NCBI GenBank assembly: GCA_045654885.1
Contig: JAZOOF010000026.1
Span: forward strand, 1 to 31,017
From: HGM04593 sp045654885
GTDB taxonomy: Bacteria; Bacteroidota; Bacteroidia; Bacteroidales; Bacteroidaceae
DNA: 31,017 bases
Direction of reading: 5' to 3'
Below, piece after piece: positions 23,443 to 31,017 of the stretch; the first letter of the stretch is position 1, and each line of letters begins with the position of its first letter. The notes beneath the pieces were generated by a model. The model saw only the letters and a program-made list of their open reading frames with translations, did not search any database and had not been told where the DNA came from. The translations under genes were made by a program, and so were the position numbers.

Positions 23443-24711
23443 TTACAGGTCAAAGCCAATGTCGCCTCTGAAATACTTCTTCTCGTACTTGATGGCATTG
23501 GCCGAACGGAAAGAGCGCTCAAGAGCCTCTTCGCGTGTAGCGCCGTAAGAGACAGCTGCAATAACACGGCCGCCTGCTGTAACCACCTTGCCATCCTTTT
23601 CGGTTGTACCGGCATGGAACAGGATGCTATCCTTGACATCCTCAAAACCTGTCATCTCAAAGCCCTTGTCATAGTGCTCGGGGTAACCGCCCGATACAAG
23701 CATCACGCACACGGCATTGCGCTCGTCGAACTCTACTGTCGTACCGGCCAAAGTGCCTGCAGCAACCTTTTCAAAGAGCTCTACGATATCGCTCTTCAGA
23801 CGCAACATTACAGACTCGGTCTCAGGGTCACCCATACGAACGTTATATTCAATTACCATTGGCTCGCCCTCAACGTTTATAAGACCGAAGAAGATGAAGC
23901 CCTTATAGAGAAGGTTATCCTTTACAAGACCGTCAACCGTTGGCTTGATAATTCTGTCCTCAACCTTCTTCATCCACTCCTTTGTTGCGAAAGGAACAGG
24001 AGATATTGAACCCATACCACCGGTGTTGAGGCCTGTATTACCCTCGCCTATGCGCTTGTAGTCCTTGGCCTCGGGCAGTATAACGTAGTCCTTGCCGTCG
24101 GTAAGCACAAATACCGAGCACTCGATACCATCGAGGAACTCCTCAATCACAACAGTAGCCGATGAGTCGCCGAACATACCGTCGAGCATCTCATTCAGGC
24201 TGCTCTTTGCCTCCTCCAGTGTAGGAAGAATGAGTACACCCTTACCGGCACACAAGCCATCGGCCTTGAGCACGTAAGGAGCCTTCAATCCCTCAAGGAA
24301 ACGGTATGCCTCCTCTTTCTCGGCTGCAGTAAAAGCCTTGTATGCTGCTGTGGGGATGTTGTGACGCTGCATGAACTCCTTTGCAAAGTTCTTGCTTCCC
24401 TCGAGCTCGGCAGCCGCCTTTGTGGGGCCAATAACTGCTACCTCCTTGAGTCTCTCATCGGCAGCAAAGTAGTCATATACACCCTTCACCAATGGGTCCT
24501 CGGGACCTACCACCACCATTGAAACGTTATTTGCAAGAACAAAAGCCGCAATGGCATCGAAATCGCACACCGCAATGTTTACATTCTCGCCAACCTCCTT
24601 TGTTCCGGCATTGCCCGGAGCAATGTACAGCTTTTCAACTTTAGGACTCTGAGCTATCTTCCAAGCGAGTGCGTGCTCACGGCCACCGCTACCCAAAAGC
24701 AATATATTCAT
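23443..24711 (-). CDS. purD: Phosphoribosylamine-glycine ligase (GAR synthetase)
   Basis: This 422-residue ATP-grasp enzyme joins phosphoribosylamine and glycine in the second step of de novo purine synthesis. The N-terminal domain begins MNILLLGSGGREHALAWK with the phosphate-binding glycine loop. PGNAGT and VVGPEDPLVKG follow. The ATP-grasp part includes YVLKADGLCAGKGV, EEFLDGIECSVF, NTGGMGSISP and the metal-binding EYNVRMGDPETE. Length is normal. It lies 30 nt downstream of the THUMP methyltransferase and 5 nt upstream of the membrane-protein gene, so it is probably read from the same promoter. Confidence 0.96.
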   Translation of the reverse strand: MNILLLGSGGREHALAWKIAQSPKVEKLYIAPGNAGTKEVGENVNIAVCDFDAIAAFVLANNVSMVVVGPEDPLVKGVYDYFAADERLKEVAVIGPTKAAAELEGSKNFAKEFMQRHNIPTAAYKAFTAAEKEEAYRFLEGLKAPYVLKADGLCAGKGVLILPTLEEAKSSLNEMLDGMFGDSSATVVIEEFLDGIECSVFVLTDGKDYVILPEAKDYKRIGEGNTGLNTGGMGSISPVPFATKEWMKKVEDRIIKPTVDGLVKDNLLYKGFIFFGLINVEGEPMVIEYNVRMGDPETESVMLRLKSDIVELFEKVAAGTLAGTTVEFDERNAVCVMLVSGGYPEHYDKGFEMTGFEDVKDSILFHAGTTEKDGKVVTAGGRVIAAVSYGATREEALERSFRSANAIKYEKKYFRGDIGFDL

Positions 24712-24741
24712 AACTGTTATGTTTTACTGTTTCTAGTTAAA

Positions 24742-26448
24742 TCAATTATCTTTTCTCTTACCGCCGCGCAATGGCTTGAAACCGTTCTTGTATGGTGCCT
24801 GGCGCTTACCGTCGCCCTTGCGGTCAAATGGCTTGCGGCCGTCACCGCCCTTGCCTGCAAACTTGCCACCATCACGGCGCTCGTCGCGCGATGCCGGGCG
24901 ACGCTCACCACGTGGAGCAAAACGGTCATCACGGCGGTTCTCGCGTGGAGCGCGACGCTCATCCCTGCGTTCGCCACGACCTTCACGTGATGCAAAGCGG
25001 TCGTCCCTGCGCTCGCCACGTGGGGCACGACGGTCGTCACGTGGAGCAAAGCCCTCGCGGCGTTCTCTTCTCTCACCATCGCCCTCGGTGCGCTCTCTGC
25101 GTGCCGGTTTTCTGCGAGCCTTGCTGAAGTAAGCCTCGAGCTCGCGACGACGGCGCATTGACTCGTCATCTATCTCACTCGAGTAGTCGGCATCGTTGTT
25201 ACGGCTCTTTGAGGCACGCTCCGAGCGTGTCTCGCCGTCAAGCCCCGTGAGGCGCGACTGACGTTTCAAAGGAGAGAAATCCTTCTGCAGTTCATTGCCG
25301 TCGCCACGGAATCCCTTATACTTGCCCTGGAAGAGCTCGTACTTGCGGAACTCGCAATCGAGGTCGCCGTTGAACAATGGAATACGTGCCGATGCCTTGA
25401 GACCAATCTGGTCAAAGCAGTCGTAGTTGTTGCTTATTACCCATGCAACGTTGCCCTGGAATGCATGCTTGAGACGGGCACCAAGGTCCTTGTATACCTG
25501 CAGCAGTTTCTCGGGGACAAGACGCTCGCCGTAGGGCGGGTTCACAATCATTATAGCAGGTTCCGGGTGCTCCTCGAAATCCTTGATGTCGCGGCACTCA
25601 ATCTCAATGCAGTCGCCCATCATTGCCGATTTCACGTTGCGGCGGGCACAAGCCACCATGCGGCCATCCACGTCGTAACCATAAATCTTATGCTTGAATT
25701 CACGCTCGGCCGAGTCATCCTCATAGATTGACTTGAAGAGCGCACTGTCATAATCCTTCCATTTTTCAAAGGCATAGCCCTGGCGGAACACACCGGGAGC
25801 GATGTTGCGCGCAATGAGAGCAGCCTCAATGGGCAGTGTACCCGAGCCGCACATTGGGTCGATGAAGTCGCACTCGCCATGCCAGTTGGTTAGCATAATC
25901 ATGCCGGCAGCAAGCACCTCGTTGATTGGCGCACGGCCGGTCTCCACGCGGTAGCCGCGGCGGTGCAGCGACTCGCCCGAGCTATCCAGCGCAAGAGTAC
26001 ACTCCTCACCTGCAATGTGTATGTGGAAAATGAGGTCGGGGTTGTTCAGGCGCACCGATGGACGCTCGCCATACTTCTCGTTGAAATAGTCGGCAATGGC
26101 ATCCTTCACACGGTAGGCAACGAATTTGGAATGACGGAACACCTCGCTGTATACAACAGAATCTACCGAGAATGTCGAAGTGGTGTCGAGATACTGTTCC
26201 CAATCGAAAGCCTTTACTGTCTCATATACTTCGTCGGCATTTGTTGCCTTGAAGTGAAGGAACGGTTTCAAAATTCGCACTGCAGTCCTCAAGTGGAAAT
26301 TAGCCTTGTACATCATCTCCTTGTCACCGGTAAATGATACCATGCGACGGCCAATCTGCACATTATTTGCACCCAATGCAACCAACTCCTTTGCCAAGAC
26401 CTCTTCCAAACCCTGGAAGGTCTTTGCTATCATTTCAAATTCACCCAT
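24742..26448 (-). CDS. THUMP-domain class I RNA methyltransferase with Arg/Asp-rich C-terminal tail
   Basis: This 568-residue protein resembles the N-terminal (RlmL) half of E. coli RlmKL, which methylates N2 of G2445 in 23S rRNA. Target identity here is inferred. The N-terminus MGEFEMIAKTFQGLEEVLAKEL and the THUMP domain (about 45-155) bind RNA. The methyltransferase domain (about 165-385) has the SAM motif DPMCGSGT (197-204) and the N6/N2-type motif NPPYGER (304-310). Residues from about 395 to 568 form a disordered tail. Within it, 448-527 is dominated by Arg, Asp and Glu with recurring RRDDRF(A), APRGERR and RDERR units, and the end is Lys/Gly rich. The catalytic core is of normal length, so the tail is an addition of about 170 residues. 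The ATG at 26448 matches the usual family start. It leads the run with purD. Confidence 0.92.
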   Translation of the reverse strand: MGEFEMIAKTFQGLEEVLAKELVALGANNVQIGRRMVSFTGDKEMMYKANFHLRTAVRILKPFLHFKATNADEVYETVKAFDWEQYLDTTSTFSVDSVVYSEVFRHSKFVAYRVKDAIADYFNEKYGERPSVRLNNPDLIFHIHIAGEECTLALDSSGESLHRRGYRVETGRAPINEVLAAGMIMLTNWHGECDFIDPMCGSGTLPIEAALIARNIAPGVFRQGYAFEKWKDYDSALFKSIYEDDSAEREFKHKIYGYDVDGRMVACARRNVKSAMMGDCIEIECRDIKDFEEHPEPAIMIVNPPYGERLVPEKLLQVYKDLGARLKHAFQGNVAWVISNNYDCFDQIGLKASARIPLFNGDLDCEFRKYELFQGKYKGFRGDGNELQKDFSPLKRQSRLTGLDGETRSERASKSRNNDADYSSEIDDESMRRRRELEAYFSKARRKPARRERTEGDGERRERREGFAPRDDRRAPRGERRDDRFASREGRGERRDERRAPRENRRDDRFAPRGERRPASRDERRDGGKFAGKGGDGRKPFDRKGDGKRQAPYKNGFKPLRGGKRKDN

Positions 26449-26531
26449 AATGTAAAAAAATAGTCTTTGGGATTCCCCTATAAAATATTATGCAAAGGAA
26501 CAAAAAAAAGCAATGCAAATCAATAGAAAGG

Positions 26532-26563
26532 GTTGATAATTGCACAGAATTGAACTACATTTG
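26532..26563 (+). promoter_or_regulatory. Promoter for the lytic transglycosylase gene
   Basis: GTTG (26532-26535), 20 nt, then TACATTTG (26556-26563): an exact -7 box with a three-of-four -33 match. The expected start near 26567 gives a leader of about 26 nt. I found no comparable promoter for the divergent methyltransferase gene. Confidence 0.6.
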
Positions 26564-26592
26564 CGCTCCAAAACAAACAACAGGCACAGACA

Positions 26593-27564
26593 ATGAAAAA
26601 CATGAGACACATTTCGTCACTAATAATAGTCGCAGGCATTGTATTCGCAGTCATATTCCTGTCGAGCAACAAAACCAATACCCCACAGGAGAGCGCGCAG
26701 CGCACAATGCAGAATGTTTTCCCGCCCGAGATACCCACGCAGGTACTCTTTGCCGGCGATACCATTGACCTTACCCTGCAGGACCGCCGCGAACGCATGG
26801 ACAAGGAGATGCTCTCCTTCACCTACTCGCACATAAACACAATGCTCATAATAAAGCGCGCCAACCGCCTGTTTCCCATTGTAGAGCCAATACTCAAGGA
26901 GTGTGGCGTGCCCGACGACTTCAAATACCTGATGCTCATTGAGAGCAACGGCGACCCCGAAGCCTTCTCGCCATCCAAGGCCGGCGGCCTGTGGCAGTTC
27001 CTTGAGAAGACAGGCCGCGAATATGGGTTAGAAGTGACCGAGGAGATTGACGAGCGCTACCACACAGAAAAGGCGACACGTGCAGCGTGCGAATACCTGA
27101 AAGGGTCGTACGAGCTGTATGGCGACTGGCTCACAGTTGCGGCAAGCTACAACACAGGCCGCAACAACGTGACAAAGCGCCGCGAAAGACAGAAGGAACA
27201 GCAGGCCATAGACCTTGTTTTGCCCGACGAGACATCACGCTACATATTCCGCCTGATGGCCGTGAAGACAATCTTCCAGAGTCCCGCGAAGTACGGTTTC
27301 ATACTGCACAGCAGCGACCTCTACCCCGCAATCCCAATCGAGCGCGAGGTTACAGTAAACAGTACAGTAATAGACTGGGCCGATTTTGCAAAGAAGCACG
27401 GGCTTACATTCATGCAGCTGCGCGAAGCGAACCACTGGATAAGGCGCACCACACTCAACAACAAGAGCGGAAAAACCTACAAGGTGCTTATTCCCAATAA
27501 AGATGCACTGCGCTACAACCCTGCAGAGACAAAGGCACACAACCCTGCTTGGGTAACAGAATAA
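26593..27564 (+). CDS. Membrane-anchored lytic transglycosylase (SLT domain, MltD-like)
   Basis: This 323-residue enzyme should cut peptidoglycan glycan strands to 1,6-anhydro ends in the periplasm. An N-terminal hydrophobic segment (about 7-24), with no lipobox cysteine, acts as an uncleaved anchor. The SLT fold runs from about residue 95 to 225. The catalytic glutamate is E117 in LMLIESNGDP, followed by the signature SKAGGLWQF and later AASYNTGRNNV. The C-terminal 70 residues (about 250-315, ..DWADFAKKHGLTFMQLREAN..) look like a degenerate LysM-type glycan-binding module. ATG at 26593 is the first start after the promoter, and Met4 is an alternative. It ends in a strong shared terminator against fumarase. 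Confidence 0.9.
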   Translation: MKNMRHISSLIIVAGIVFAVIFLSSNKTNTPQESAQRTMQNVFPPEIPTQVLFAGDTIDLTLQDRRERMDKEMLSFTYSHINTMLIIKRANRLFPIVEPILKECGVPDDFKYLMLIESNGDPEAFSPSKAGGLWQFLEKTGREYGLEVTEEIDERYHTEKATRAACEYLKGSYELYGDWLTVAASYNTGRNNVTKRRERQKEQQAIDLVLPDETSRYIFRLMAVKTIFQSPAKYGFILHSSDLYPAIPIEREVTVNSTVIDWADFAKKHGLTFMQLREANHWIRRTTLNNKSGKTYKVLIPNKDALRYNPAETKAHNPAWVTE

Positions 27565-27576
27565 AAGGAGAAGAAC

Positions 27577-27623
27577 AGATATGAGAAAAGGCGCTGAAAA
27601 TTTCAGCGCCTTTTCTCATATCT
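27577..27623. terminator. Bidirectional terminator between lytic transglycosylase and fumarase genes
   Basis: Arms 27577-27599 and 27601-27623 are exact reverse complements over 23 nt with a single central base, and the core AAAGGCGCTG/CAGCGCCTTT is GC rich. T-rich sequence within the descending arm on each strand supplies the terminator tail. It lies between two convergent stop codons. Confidence 0.85.
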
Positions 27624-27636
27624 ATCTACTGATTAA

Positions 27637-29280
27637 TCATTTGCAGCAGCTGCAACGTGGCTTAATCTGCTTGAAGAAGTCATTGCCCTTGTCATCAACG
27701 AGGATGAATGCAGGGAAGTCCTCAACCTCAATCTTCCAGATAGCCTCCATACCGAGTTCGGGGTACTCGACGCACTCGATGCTCTTGATGTTATTCTGTG
27801 CAAGGATGGCTGCAGGACCACCGATTGAACCCAGATAGAAACCGCCGTGCTTCTGGCAAGCGTCGGTCACCTGCTGGCTGCGGTTACCCTTTGCAAGCAT
27901 AATCATTGAACCGCCGTTCTCCTGGAAAAGGTCAACGTATGAGTCCATGCGGCCTGCTGTGGTTGGACCCATTGAGCCGCAAGGCATGCCGGCAGGAGTC
28001 TTTGCAGGACCTGCGTAGTAGATTGGATGATCCTTGATGTACTGTGGGAGACCCTCGCCACGGTCGATGCGCTCTTTCAGCTTTGCGTGAGCGATGTCAC
28101 GGCCAACGATGATTGTACCGTTGAGTGAAAGACGTGTAGCAATTGGGTACTGTGAAAGCTGTGCACAAACCTCCTTCATCGGGCGGTTGAGGTCAACGCG
28201 TACAATCTCGCCCTCGCCGGCGTTGCGCAAAGCCTCGGGGATGAGTGTTGCAGGCTGGTCATCGAGTTTCTCAATCCAAAGACCGTCCTTGTTGATTTTC
28301 GCCTTGATATTGCGGTCGGCCGAGCAGCTCACACCCATACCTACAGGGCAGCTTGCGCCGTGACGTGGCAGACGTACAACGCGGATGTCGTGTGCAAGGT
28401 ATTTGCCACCGAACTGTGCGCCAAGACCGATGTTGTGAGCCTCTTTCAAAAGCTGCTCCTCGAGCTCGATGTCGCGGAATGCGCGGCCTGTCTCGTCGCC
28501 TGTTGTAGGCAGGTCGTCGTAGTAGTGTGTTGAGGCAAGTTTCACGGTGTGCAGGTTCTTCTCGGCCGATGTACCACCGATAACGAATGCAATGTGATAT
28601 GGAGGACAAGCGGCTGTACCCAGGCTCTTCATCTTCTCAACAAGGAATGGAACCAGTGTAGCAGGGTTCAAGAGAGCCTTTGTCTCCTGATAGAGATATG
28701 TCTTGTTGGCAGAACCGCCACCCTTTGTAACCATGAGGAACTTGTACTCCATGCCCTCGGTAGCCTCAATGTCAATCTGTGCAGGGAGGTTGCACTTTGT
28801 GTTCACCTCGTCATACATGTTGAGTGGAGCGTTCTGGCTGTAACGCAGGTTCTCCTGTGTGTAAGTATCGAACACACCGCGTGAGAGAGCCTCCTCGTCG
28901 CAGAAGCCTGTCCACACCTGCTGACCCTTCTCGCCATGGATGATTGCTGTACCTGTATCCTGGCACAATGGAAGCTGACCCTTGCAGGCAACCTCGGCAT
29001 TGCGGAGGAATGTGAGTGCTACATATTTGTCGTTGTCGCTTGCCTCGGGGTCGTTCAAAATCTTTGCAACCTGCTCGTTGTGAGCGCGGCGCAACATGAA
29101 CGATACATCGCGGAATGCAGTGCGTGACAAGAGTGTCAAAGCCTCGGGAGTAACTTTAAGGATTGGTTTACCCTCAAACTCACCCACAGAGACACCCTCT
29201 TTTGTCAAGAGATAATACTCTGTTGTGTCCTCTCCATGCTGGAACATGTGGGCATACTTGAATTCAGGAATTGCTGCCAT
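27637..29280 (-). CDS. fumA: Fumarate hydratase, class I (4Fe-4S)
   Basis: This 547-residue oxygen-sensitive fumarase of the E. coli FumA/FumB type interconverts malate and fumarate. The single chain joins the alpha-like N-terminal and beta-like C-terminal parts. The three cluster cysteines are visible at C106 (LCQDTG), C225 (GTAACPPY) and C319 (GVSCSADR), very close to the E. coli numbering. KGGGSANKT and the C-terminal GPTTAGRMD and MLAKGNRSQQV blocks are also typical. The C-terminus ends in a cysteine-rich CSCCK. Together with Mdh it fits the reductive branch to succinate in anaerobic Bacteroidales. I see no consensus promoter in the 185-bp gap upstream. The gene symbol is by similarity only. 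Confidence 0.94.
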   Translation of the reverse strand: MAAIPEFKYAHMFQHGEDTTEYYLLTKEGVSVGEFEGKPILKVTPEALTLLSRTAFRDVSFMLRRAHNEQVAKILNDPEASDNDKYVALTFLRNAEVACKGQLPLCQDTGTAIIHGEKGQQVWTGFCDEEALSRGVFDTYTQENLRYSQNAPLNMYDEVNTKCNLPAQIDIEATEGMEYKFLMVTKGGGSANKTYLYQETKALLNPATLVPFLVEKMKSLGTAACPPYHIAFVIGGTSAEKNLHTVKLASTHYYDDLPTTGDETGRAFRDIELEEQLLKEAHNIGLGAQFGGKYLAHDIRVVRLPRHGASCPVGMGVSCSADRNIKAKINKDGLWIEKLDDQPATLIPEALRNAGEGEIVRVDLNRPMKEVCAQLSQYPIATRLSLNGTIIVGRDIAHAKLKERIDRGEGLPQYIKDHPIYYAGPAKTPAGMPCGSMGPTTAGRMDSYVDLFQENGGSMIMLAKGNRSQQVTDACQKHGGFYLGSIGGPAAILAQNNIKSIECVEYPELGMEAIWKIEVEDFPAFILVDDKGNDFFKQIKPRCSCCK

Positions 29281-29356
29281 AGTTTCAATGGTTTTTATAT
29301 TGTTAGTATTGTATTTTCGTACTTTTTTATATCAGTTCATTTTTTTTGCATCCCAG

Positions 29357-29453
29357 ATTGTCATTTTTCGGGCAGAGCCCTCAACAACACGTCTGAGCAT
29401 CGCGAAGAATCTTTCCATACACAAAGTTCCTTCACTACGTTCAGGATGACAAT
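29357..29453 (-). repeat. Intergenic repeat-like element with inverted-repeat ends
   Basis: An 8-bp inverted repeat (ATTGTCAT at 29357-29364, ATGACAAT at 29446-29453) bounds a 97-bp segment. Read on the minus strand it begins with the GTCATCCTGAACG...GTGAAGGA word and contains AGATTCTTCGCGATGCTCAG. This is the style of a short intergenic repeat I know from many bacterial genomes, usually present in many copies. It starts 12 nt past the hflX stop codon and can fold extensively, so it may also act as the hflX transcript end. Confidence 0.65.
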
Positions 29454-29465
29454 ACAATGCGTTTT

Positions 29466-30725
29466 TTAGTCATTCACGTCCTCCTCGTAGGTCTGATACA
29501 AGAAATCATTATACGGATACTTCTGCACGTGCAGTTCGCATACCTTCTTGTAGATGATTTCCTTGAGGTTCTCAATATTCTGTTTCTCGCGTGCCGAGAT
29601 GAACAGGCAGTTGTCGGCAAGCTTGTTCATCCAGGTCTCCTTCAACTCATCGAGTGTGATGTTCTCCTTTGTCTTTGGAGTGAGGTCGTCCTCCTCTTTC
29701 TGCACGTATGTGAAGGCATCAATCTTGTTGAAGATTACCATCAGGGGTTTGTCGCCGCACTTGAGGTCGGCAAGCGTCTTTTCAACCACCTCAATCTGCT
29801 CCTCGAACTCGGGGTGCGACACGTCCACGACATGCAGCAGAAGGTCGGCCTCGCGCACCTCGTCGAGTGTAGACTTGAACGACTCCACAAGGTCAGTAGG
29901 CAACTTGCGGATGAAACCAACGGTGTCGGAGAGCAGGAACGGAAGGTTCTCGATGATAACCTTGCGCACTGTGGTGTCGAGCGTTGCAAAGAGTTTGTTC
30001 TCAGCAAACACCTCGCTCTTGGCCAGCAGGTTCATCAGTGTCGATTTGCCCACGTTGGTGTAACCCACCAGTGCCACACGGATGAGGCGTCCGCGGTTCT
30101 TGCGCTGTATGCTCTTCTGCTTGTCAATCTGCGCCAACTGCTCTTTCAAGAGCGACATGCGGCCCAGGATTATACGGCGGTCCATCTCAAGCTGTGTCTC
30201 ACCCGGACCACGCAATCCCACGCTACCGCCTTTTCCACTACCCGAGCCACCACCCTGACGTTCAAGGTGAGTCCACAGGCGCTGCAGACGGGGGAGCATA
30301 TATTTGTACTGCGCAAGCTCAACCTGTACCTTTGCGTGTGCAGTCTGTGCACGCATGGCAAAGATATCCAAGATGAGCGACGTACGGTCGAGAATCTTTA
30401 TCTTGATTTCCTTTTCGATATTGCGTATCTGCTTTGCCGAAAGCTCGTCGTCGAAAATGACCATACCAATTTCGTCGTCGGTATCCTTGAGCATTTCGAC
30501 ATATTCGGCAATTTCGGCAAGTTTACCTGTTCCCACGTATGTAACAGGGTGCGGATGGTCAATGCGCTGTGTAAAGCGCTTAACGACCTCGGCACCGGCT
30601 GTCTGCGCAAGAAACTCGAGCTCGTCGAGATACTCGTTTGTCTTGCGCTCGTTCTGTGTGGCGGTAATCAATCCCACCAGAATAGCGGTCTCTTTCTTAG
30701 TTGTCGATATAACAAATTCTTTCAT
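29466..30725 (-). CDS. hflX: GTPase HflX
   Basis: This 419-residue GTPase binds the 50S subunit and splits stalled or heat-damaged 70S ribosomes. The N-terminal HflX domain (about 1-200) contains YVGTGKLAEI and the signature RGPGETQLEMDRR. The G domain follows with G1 GYTNVGKST (near residue 220), G3 DTVGF and G4 NKID. The frame is open 17 codons further upstream, but the ATG at 30725 gives the usual start MKEFVIS and is preferred. A TATATTTG box ends one base before this ATG, so a transcript from it would be essentially leaderless, though the -33 match is poor. The long open frame on the opposite strand across the same DNA is a codon-bias shadow. Confidence 0.95.
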   Translation of the reverse strand: MKEFVISTTKKETAILVGLITATQNERKTNEYLDELEFLAQTAGAEVVKRFTQRIDHPHPVTYVGTGKLAEIAEYVEMLKDTDDEIGMVIFDDELSAKQIRNIEKEIKIKILDRTSLILDIFAMRAQTAHAKVQVELAQYKYMLPRLQRLWTHLERQGGGSGSGKGGSVGLRGPGETQLEMDRRIILGRMSLLKEQLAQIDKQKSIQRKNRGRLIRVALVGYTNVGKSTLMNLLAKSEVFAENKLFATLDTTVRKVIIENLPFLLSDTVGFIRKLPTDLVESFKSTLDEVREADLLLHVVDVSHPEFEEQIEVVEKTLADLKCGDKPLMVIFNKIDAFTYVQKEEDDLTPKTKENITLDELKETWMNKLADNCLFISAREKQNIENLKEIIYKKVCELHVQKYPYNDFLYQTYEEDVND

Positions 30726-30840
30726 CCAAATATATTTTACGCGAAGATACGCAATTTTCTTATAAAAACCTCGCAATCTATTTGAAAACAGTGTGTTTCA
30801 ATAGGGGTTATTTTTCTTGCGACAATTTTTAGGAAATAAA

Positions 30841-31017
30841 TTAGAATTTCCTGTATTCTCCAACATATTTATAATTGTTGTCTGACTTGGATTGAAACAA
30901 AGCAACTTCAGCCATTACATATTCTTCAGGCTTGTTGTATATTGTATCATTCCAATTCTTTAATATACTGTTATCACCACTTGTACTTTTTCTATTGATG
31001 ATAATCTTATGAATAAT
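30841..31017 (-). CDS. 3' end of an unrecognised AT-rich gene (partial)
   Basis: Reading in from the right edge on the minus strand, one frame stays open for 58 codons up to a TAA at 30841-30843. The visible peptide ends EVALFQSKSDNNYKYVGEYRKF and is rich in Asn, Lys, Ile and Tyr. By my count its GC content is about 28%, while the neighbouring hflX gene is near 50%, and it uses AT-rich codons such as ATA and AGA. I do not recognise the family and see no domain in this fragment. The gene runs toward hflX with a 115-bp gap and no clear terminator. The composition suggests horizontal acquisition, but with 58 codons this is an inference. Confidence 0.6.
   Translation of the reverse strand: MIHKIIINRKSTSGDNSILKNWNDTIYNKPEEYVMAEVALFQSKSDNNYKYVGEYRKF

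Noticed and set aside
24717..25169. Several overlapping open frames on both strands across the methyltransferase tail
   Set aside because: They are shadows of a GC-rich, repetitive Arg-coding region. The minus-strand frame of the methyltransferase is continuous with the conserved core.
29457..30785. A 442-codon open frame on the plus strand covering all of hflX
   Set aside because: It is exactly antisense to a complete, well-conserved GTPase and its product has no recognisable domain. It stays open because the real gene avoids codons whose complements are stops.

Overview
The window looks like a core chromosomal region of a Bacteroidales bacterium (phylum Bacteroidota). The order on the minus strand, rpsU - xerC - hpf - tRNA-Thr - tRNA-Tyr - tRNA-Gly - tRNA-Thr, is the conserved stretch that normally leads into tuf. 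SecD and SecF are fused, fumarase is the single-chain iron-sulfur type, and several genes are preceded by the Bacteroidota promoter pattern TTTG - about 19-20 nt - TAnnTTTG. Few genes have a strong Shine-Dalgarno sequence (hpf and one rhomboid gene are exceptions). The genus cannot be fixed from this sequence alone.

Layout. 1-2352 (minus): a cluster of four tRNAs (one cut by the window edge), then hpf, xerC and rpsU, which read toward the tRNAs. 2548-6341 (minus): mdh, waaA and gltX. 6597-9619 (plus): the 7TM-HD phosphodiesterase pgpH and a DUF2851-like gene whose stop/start overlap. 9726-14461 (minus): secDF and two overlapping rhomboid protease genes. 14703-21986 (plus): argS, a ribonuclease H with an N-terminal hybrid-binding domain, two LTA-synthase/sulfatase-family membrane enzymes and a radical SAM protein. 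22026-26448 (minus): a THUMP-domain RNA methyltransferase with a long arginine-rich tail, then purD, a polytopic membrane protein and a small DedA/YqaA-type membrane protein. 26593-27564 (plus): a membrane-anchored lytic transglycosylase. 27637-30725 (minus): class I fumarase and the GTPase hflX. At the right edge, 30841-31017 (minus) is the 3' end of an AT-rich gene I do not recognise.

Functionally most of this is housekeeping: translation (tRNAs, bS21, HPF, GltX, ArgS, an RNA methyltransferase, HflX), central metabolism (Mdh, fumarase, PurD), envelope biogenesis (WaaA, SecDF, LTA-synthase-like enzymes, lytic transglycosylase, rhomboids, YqaA) and second-messenger turnover (PgpH). I do not see a CRISPR array, an insertion sequence, a prophage or a recognisable defence system.

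The less ordinary points are a perfect 18-bp hairpin that covers the xerC start codon; a DUF2851 protein lacking the family's N-terminal part; an Arg/Asp-rich disordered tail on the THUMP methyltransferase; two adjacent LTA-synthase-like enzymes with different presumed nucleophiles, separated by a spacer with a 24-nt repeat; a 97-bp intergenic repeat-like element next to hflX; and a sharp drop in GC at the right edge that may mark the start of an accessory segment.
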